Positions 62,212 through 64,000 of a stretch of 64,000 nucleotides of DNA are shown here, piece after piece (position 1 is the first letter of the stretch; every line of letters starts with the position of its first letter). Position numbers and translations under genes: made by a program. The stretch lies in assembly GCF_017834145.1 (NCBI RefSeq), contig NZ_JAFIDA010000001.1, positions 2,790,001 through 2,854,000 of the forward strand, given 5' to 3'. The notes under the pieces were generated by a model. It was not told where the DNA came from. It searched no databases and saw nothing but the letters and a program-made list of their open reading frames with translations. This DNA comes from Leucobacter exalbidus. GTDB taxonomy: Bacteria; Actinomycetota; Actinomycetes; Actinomycetales; Microbacteriaceae.

Positions 62212-63114
62212 ATGTCTATTTTCCTGAACAAGGATTCCAAGGTCATCGTCCAGGGCATCACCGGCGGCGAGGGCACGAAGCACACCGCCCGCATGCTCGC
62301 TGCGGGTACGCAGGTCGTCGGCGGTGTCAACGCTCGCAAGGCTGGCACCACCGTCACCCACGTGAACGCTGAGGGCGCCGAGGTTGAACTGCCCGTCTTC
62401 GCGACGGTCGCAGAAGCCATGGCTGAGACCGGCGCAGACGTGTCGGTGGCATTCGTGCCGCCCGCCTTCACCAAGGATGCATCGGTTGAGGCGATCGACG
62501 CGGGCATCGGCCTGCTCGTGATCATCACCGAGGGTGTGCCGGTGAAGGACTCGGCTGAACTGTGGGCACACGCTCAGGCCACGGGCAACAAGACCCGCAT
62601 CATCGGCCCGAACTGCCCCGGCATCATCACCCCCGGTGAGGCACTCGCAGGCATCACGCCCGCGACGATCACCGGCAAGGGACCGATCGGCCTCGTGTCG
62701 AAGTCAGGCACCCTGACCTACCAGATGATGTACGAGCTGCGCGATCTTGGCTTCTCGACCGCCATCGGTATCGGCGGCGACCCCGTGATCGGTACGACGC
62801 ACATCGATGCGCTCGCCGCATTCGAGGCTGACCCCGAGACGAAGGCGATCGTCATGATCGGTGAAATCGGTGGCGACGCTGAAGAGCGTGCCGCTGAGTA
62901 CATCAAGGCTCACGTCACGAAGCCCGTTGTGGGCTACGTGGCTGGCTTCACCGCCCCCGAGGGCAAGACCATGGGCCACGCAGGCGCCATCGTCTCGGGC
63001 TCGGCTGGTACGGCACAGGCCAAGAAGGAAGCCCTCGAGGCCGCCGGCGTCAAGGTGGGCAAGACGCCCACCGAGGCTGCTGAGCTGCTGCGCGCGGCCT
63101 ACGCTGCCCTGTAA
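62212..63114 (+). CDS. sucD: succinyl-CoA synthetase alpha subunit
   Basis: The 300-residue protein has the Rossmann domain with [50 protein letters not shown] and the phosphohistidine loop [13 protein letters not shown]. It carries the CoA-binding and phosphorylated site of the enzyme. AAGGAACTCAGAG precedes ATG 62212. A strong hairpin follows its stop, closing the sucCD operon. Confidence 0.98.
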   Translation: MSIFLNKDSKVIVQGITGGEGTKHTARMLAAGTQVVGGVNARKAGTTVTHVNAEGAEVELPVFATVAEAMAETGADVSVAFVPPAFTKDASVEAIDAGIGLLVIITEGVPVKDSAELWAHAQATGNKTRIIGPNCPGIITPGEALAGITPATITGKGPIGLVSKSGTLTYQMMYELRDLGFSTAIGIGGDPVIGTTHIDALAAFEADPETKAIVMIGEIGGDAEERAAEYIKAHVTKPVVGYVAGFTAPEGKTMGHAGAIVSGSAGTAQAKKEALEAAGVKVGKTPTEAAELLRAAYAAL

Positions 63115-63144
63115 GCAGGCGTCGTAGCGACTTCGCTACACCCC

Positions 63145-63188
63145 AAAGCCGAAGCGTGGTTCACGAAAGTGAATCACGCTTCGGCTTT
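63145..63188 (+). terminator. 20-bp hairpin terminator after sucD
   Basis: 63145-63164 pairs with 63169-63188 across a GAAA loop with one G-T pair, followed by TTT. Confidence 0.93.
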
Positions 63189-63322
63189 TTTGCTGCCTCC
63201 GTGCACCAGGTGAGATGCCCGGCTGAGCGGGGCATGCGGCACGCCCATCGCAGTAACGCCCGGCCGCCCACGCCGCGCGCACGCAGCGAAATAACCGGGT
63301 GCGCAGAGTAAGCTTCAGGGCA

Positions 63323-64000
63323 ATGAGAGCGATAGTGACGGCCGTTGTCGCGGCGATTGAAGCGTGCGCGGCGGCCATAGCCAGCCTCGCAGCGGTAGCC
63401 ATTCCTGCGGTGGTGCTGTGGGTGGTGACCTTTGGGATCGCTGCTGAGCAAGCCGAGGTGGTGTCGGCGGTCGCGGGGGTGTGGCTGCTCGCTCACTTCG
63501 TGCCCATGGAGTTGGTGCTGTCGCAACAAACCATGCTGAGCCTGGGGGTGGGCAGTCAAGCGCTCACCTTTACGCTGTCGCTCGCACCGCTTGCGATCAC
63601 GCTGATCAGCGTGACGTTTGCGGTGCGCGCCGGTCTCCGTCTCGGGCGACGCGGCGGCATCGGCGTGGCCGGGCTGATCGGCGGTGCAGTGGGATTCGCT
63701 GCCGTCGCGTTTGCCGCTGTGCACGTGACCGGGGGGTCTGCGCCGCAAGGGATCACGGCGTCGGTGATCACCGCGACGCTGGTCTATACGGTGTCGGCTA
63801 CCGCCGCATTCGTGCTGGCTGCCGCCACGAGCGGTGCGGGGTGGTGGCGCTACTGCGTGCGCGCGGTGCAGCGGGGCATGGCTCACCTGGGGCTCGCGGG
63901 CGTCGCGGCGTTTCCGGCCCGGGCGGCCACTGTCTACCGGCTGACCGCGGGTGCCTGCGCGGCGGTCGTGGGCACCGCGGCGATCGCGGTGACCGTTGCG
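63323..64000 (+). CDS. DUF6350-type membrane protein (3' end outside window)
   Basis: From ATG 63323 the frame stays open to the last base, 226 codons, so the gene runs on. The product is rich in Ala, Val and Leu with hydrophobic segments around VIPAVVLWVVTFGIA-like, GVWLLAHFVPMELVL, LTFTLSLAPLAITLISVTFAV and GVAGLIGGAVGFAAVAF, the plan of the DUF6350 proteins found between sucD and purN in actinobacteria. Residues MELVLSQQTMLSLGVGSQ form the outside loop typical of the family as I recall it. Function unknown; family call is moderate because only half is visible. Confidence 0.78.
   Translation, partial: MRAIVTAVVAAIEACAAAIASLAAVAIPAVVLWVVTFGIAAEQAEVVSAVAGVWLLAHFVPMELVLSQQTMLSLGVGSQALTFTLSLAPLAITLISVTFAVRAGLRLGRRGGIGVAGLIGGAVGFAAVAFAAVHVTGGSAPQGITASVITATLVYTVSATAAFVLAAATSGAGWWRYCVRAVQRGMAHLGLAGVAAFPARAATVYRLTAGACAAVVGTAAIAVTVA

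Overview
The window is a high-GC actinobacterial chromosome segment. Microbacteriaceae is the best guess, because of the order coaA/glmS, acpS-alr-tsaEB-rimI-tsaD, guaB-guaB3-SURF1-DUF3817-guaA and pcrA...sucCD-DUF6350, the CIRCE operator before groES, and several genes with a TAGACT-like -10 box only a few bases before the start codon. I cannot name a genus. No tRNA, rRNA, CRISPR array, prophage or origin was seen.

Bases 1 to about 34,015 look like an accessory catabolic region, visibly less GC-rich than the rest. It holds CoA-ester oxidation genes: four acyl-CoA dehydrogenases (two of them half-type, one cut by the window edge), two thiolases, four SDRs, a compact zinc alcohol dehydrogenase, hot-dog hydratases, a crotonase with an unusual domain layout, two family III CoA-transferases and a two-subunit family I CoA-transferase. 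A P450 is accompanied by a separate flavodoxin and an adrenodoxin-reductase-type flavoprotein. There is also a TRAP transporter (dctPQM), two amidohydrolase-like proteins and a LysR regulator. etfBA is followed by an unusual cytochrome b protein that could pass electrons to the membrane. One IS5-family element sits exactly between two convergent genes.

The best functional clue is the set at 3595-8063: a mesaconyl-CoA C1-C4 CoA-transferase (Mct-like), a mesaconyl-C4-CoA hydratase (Meh-like) and a CitE-type lyase. Together they would convert mesaconyl-CoA through citramalyl-CoA to acetyl-CoA and pyruvate. With the dehydrogenases this suggests a methyl-branched, possibly cycloaliphatic or terpenoid, acid oxidised by the P450 and beta-oxidised to methylsuccinyl-CoA. 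The substrate is not known. A shared 15-base motif in the meh/citE and CoA-transferase/lysR divergent promoters suggests one LysR regulon.

From about 34,100 to the end the genes are ordinary core genes on GC-richer DNA: coaA, glmS, a six-gene chain with 4-base overlaps (acpS to tsaD), a methyltransferase operon, groES, rarD, guaB, guaB3, a SURF1-like protein, DUF3817, guaA, a divergent kinase/PLP-enzyme pair, a Bax-inhibitor-1 protein, a glycerophosphodiester phosphodiesterase, an asparaginase, pcrA, a TetR regulator, a 37-residue membrane protein, sucCD and the start of a DUF6350 gene. Long, nearly perfect hairpins close most transcription units.
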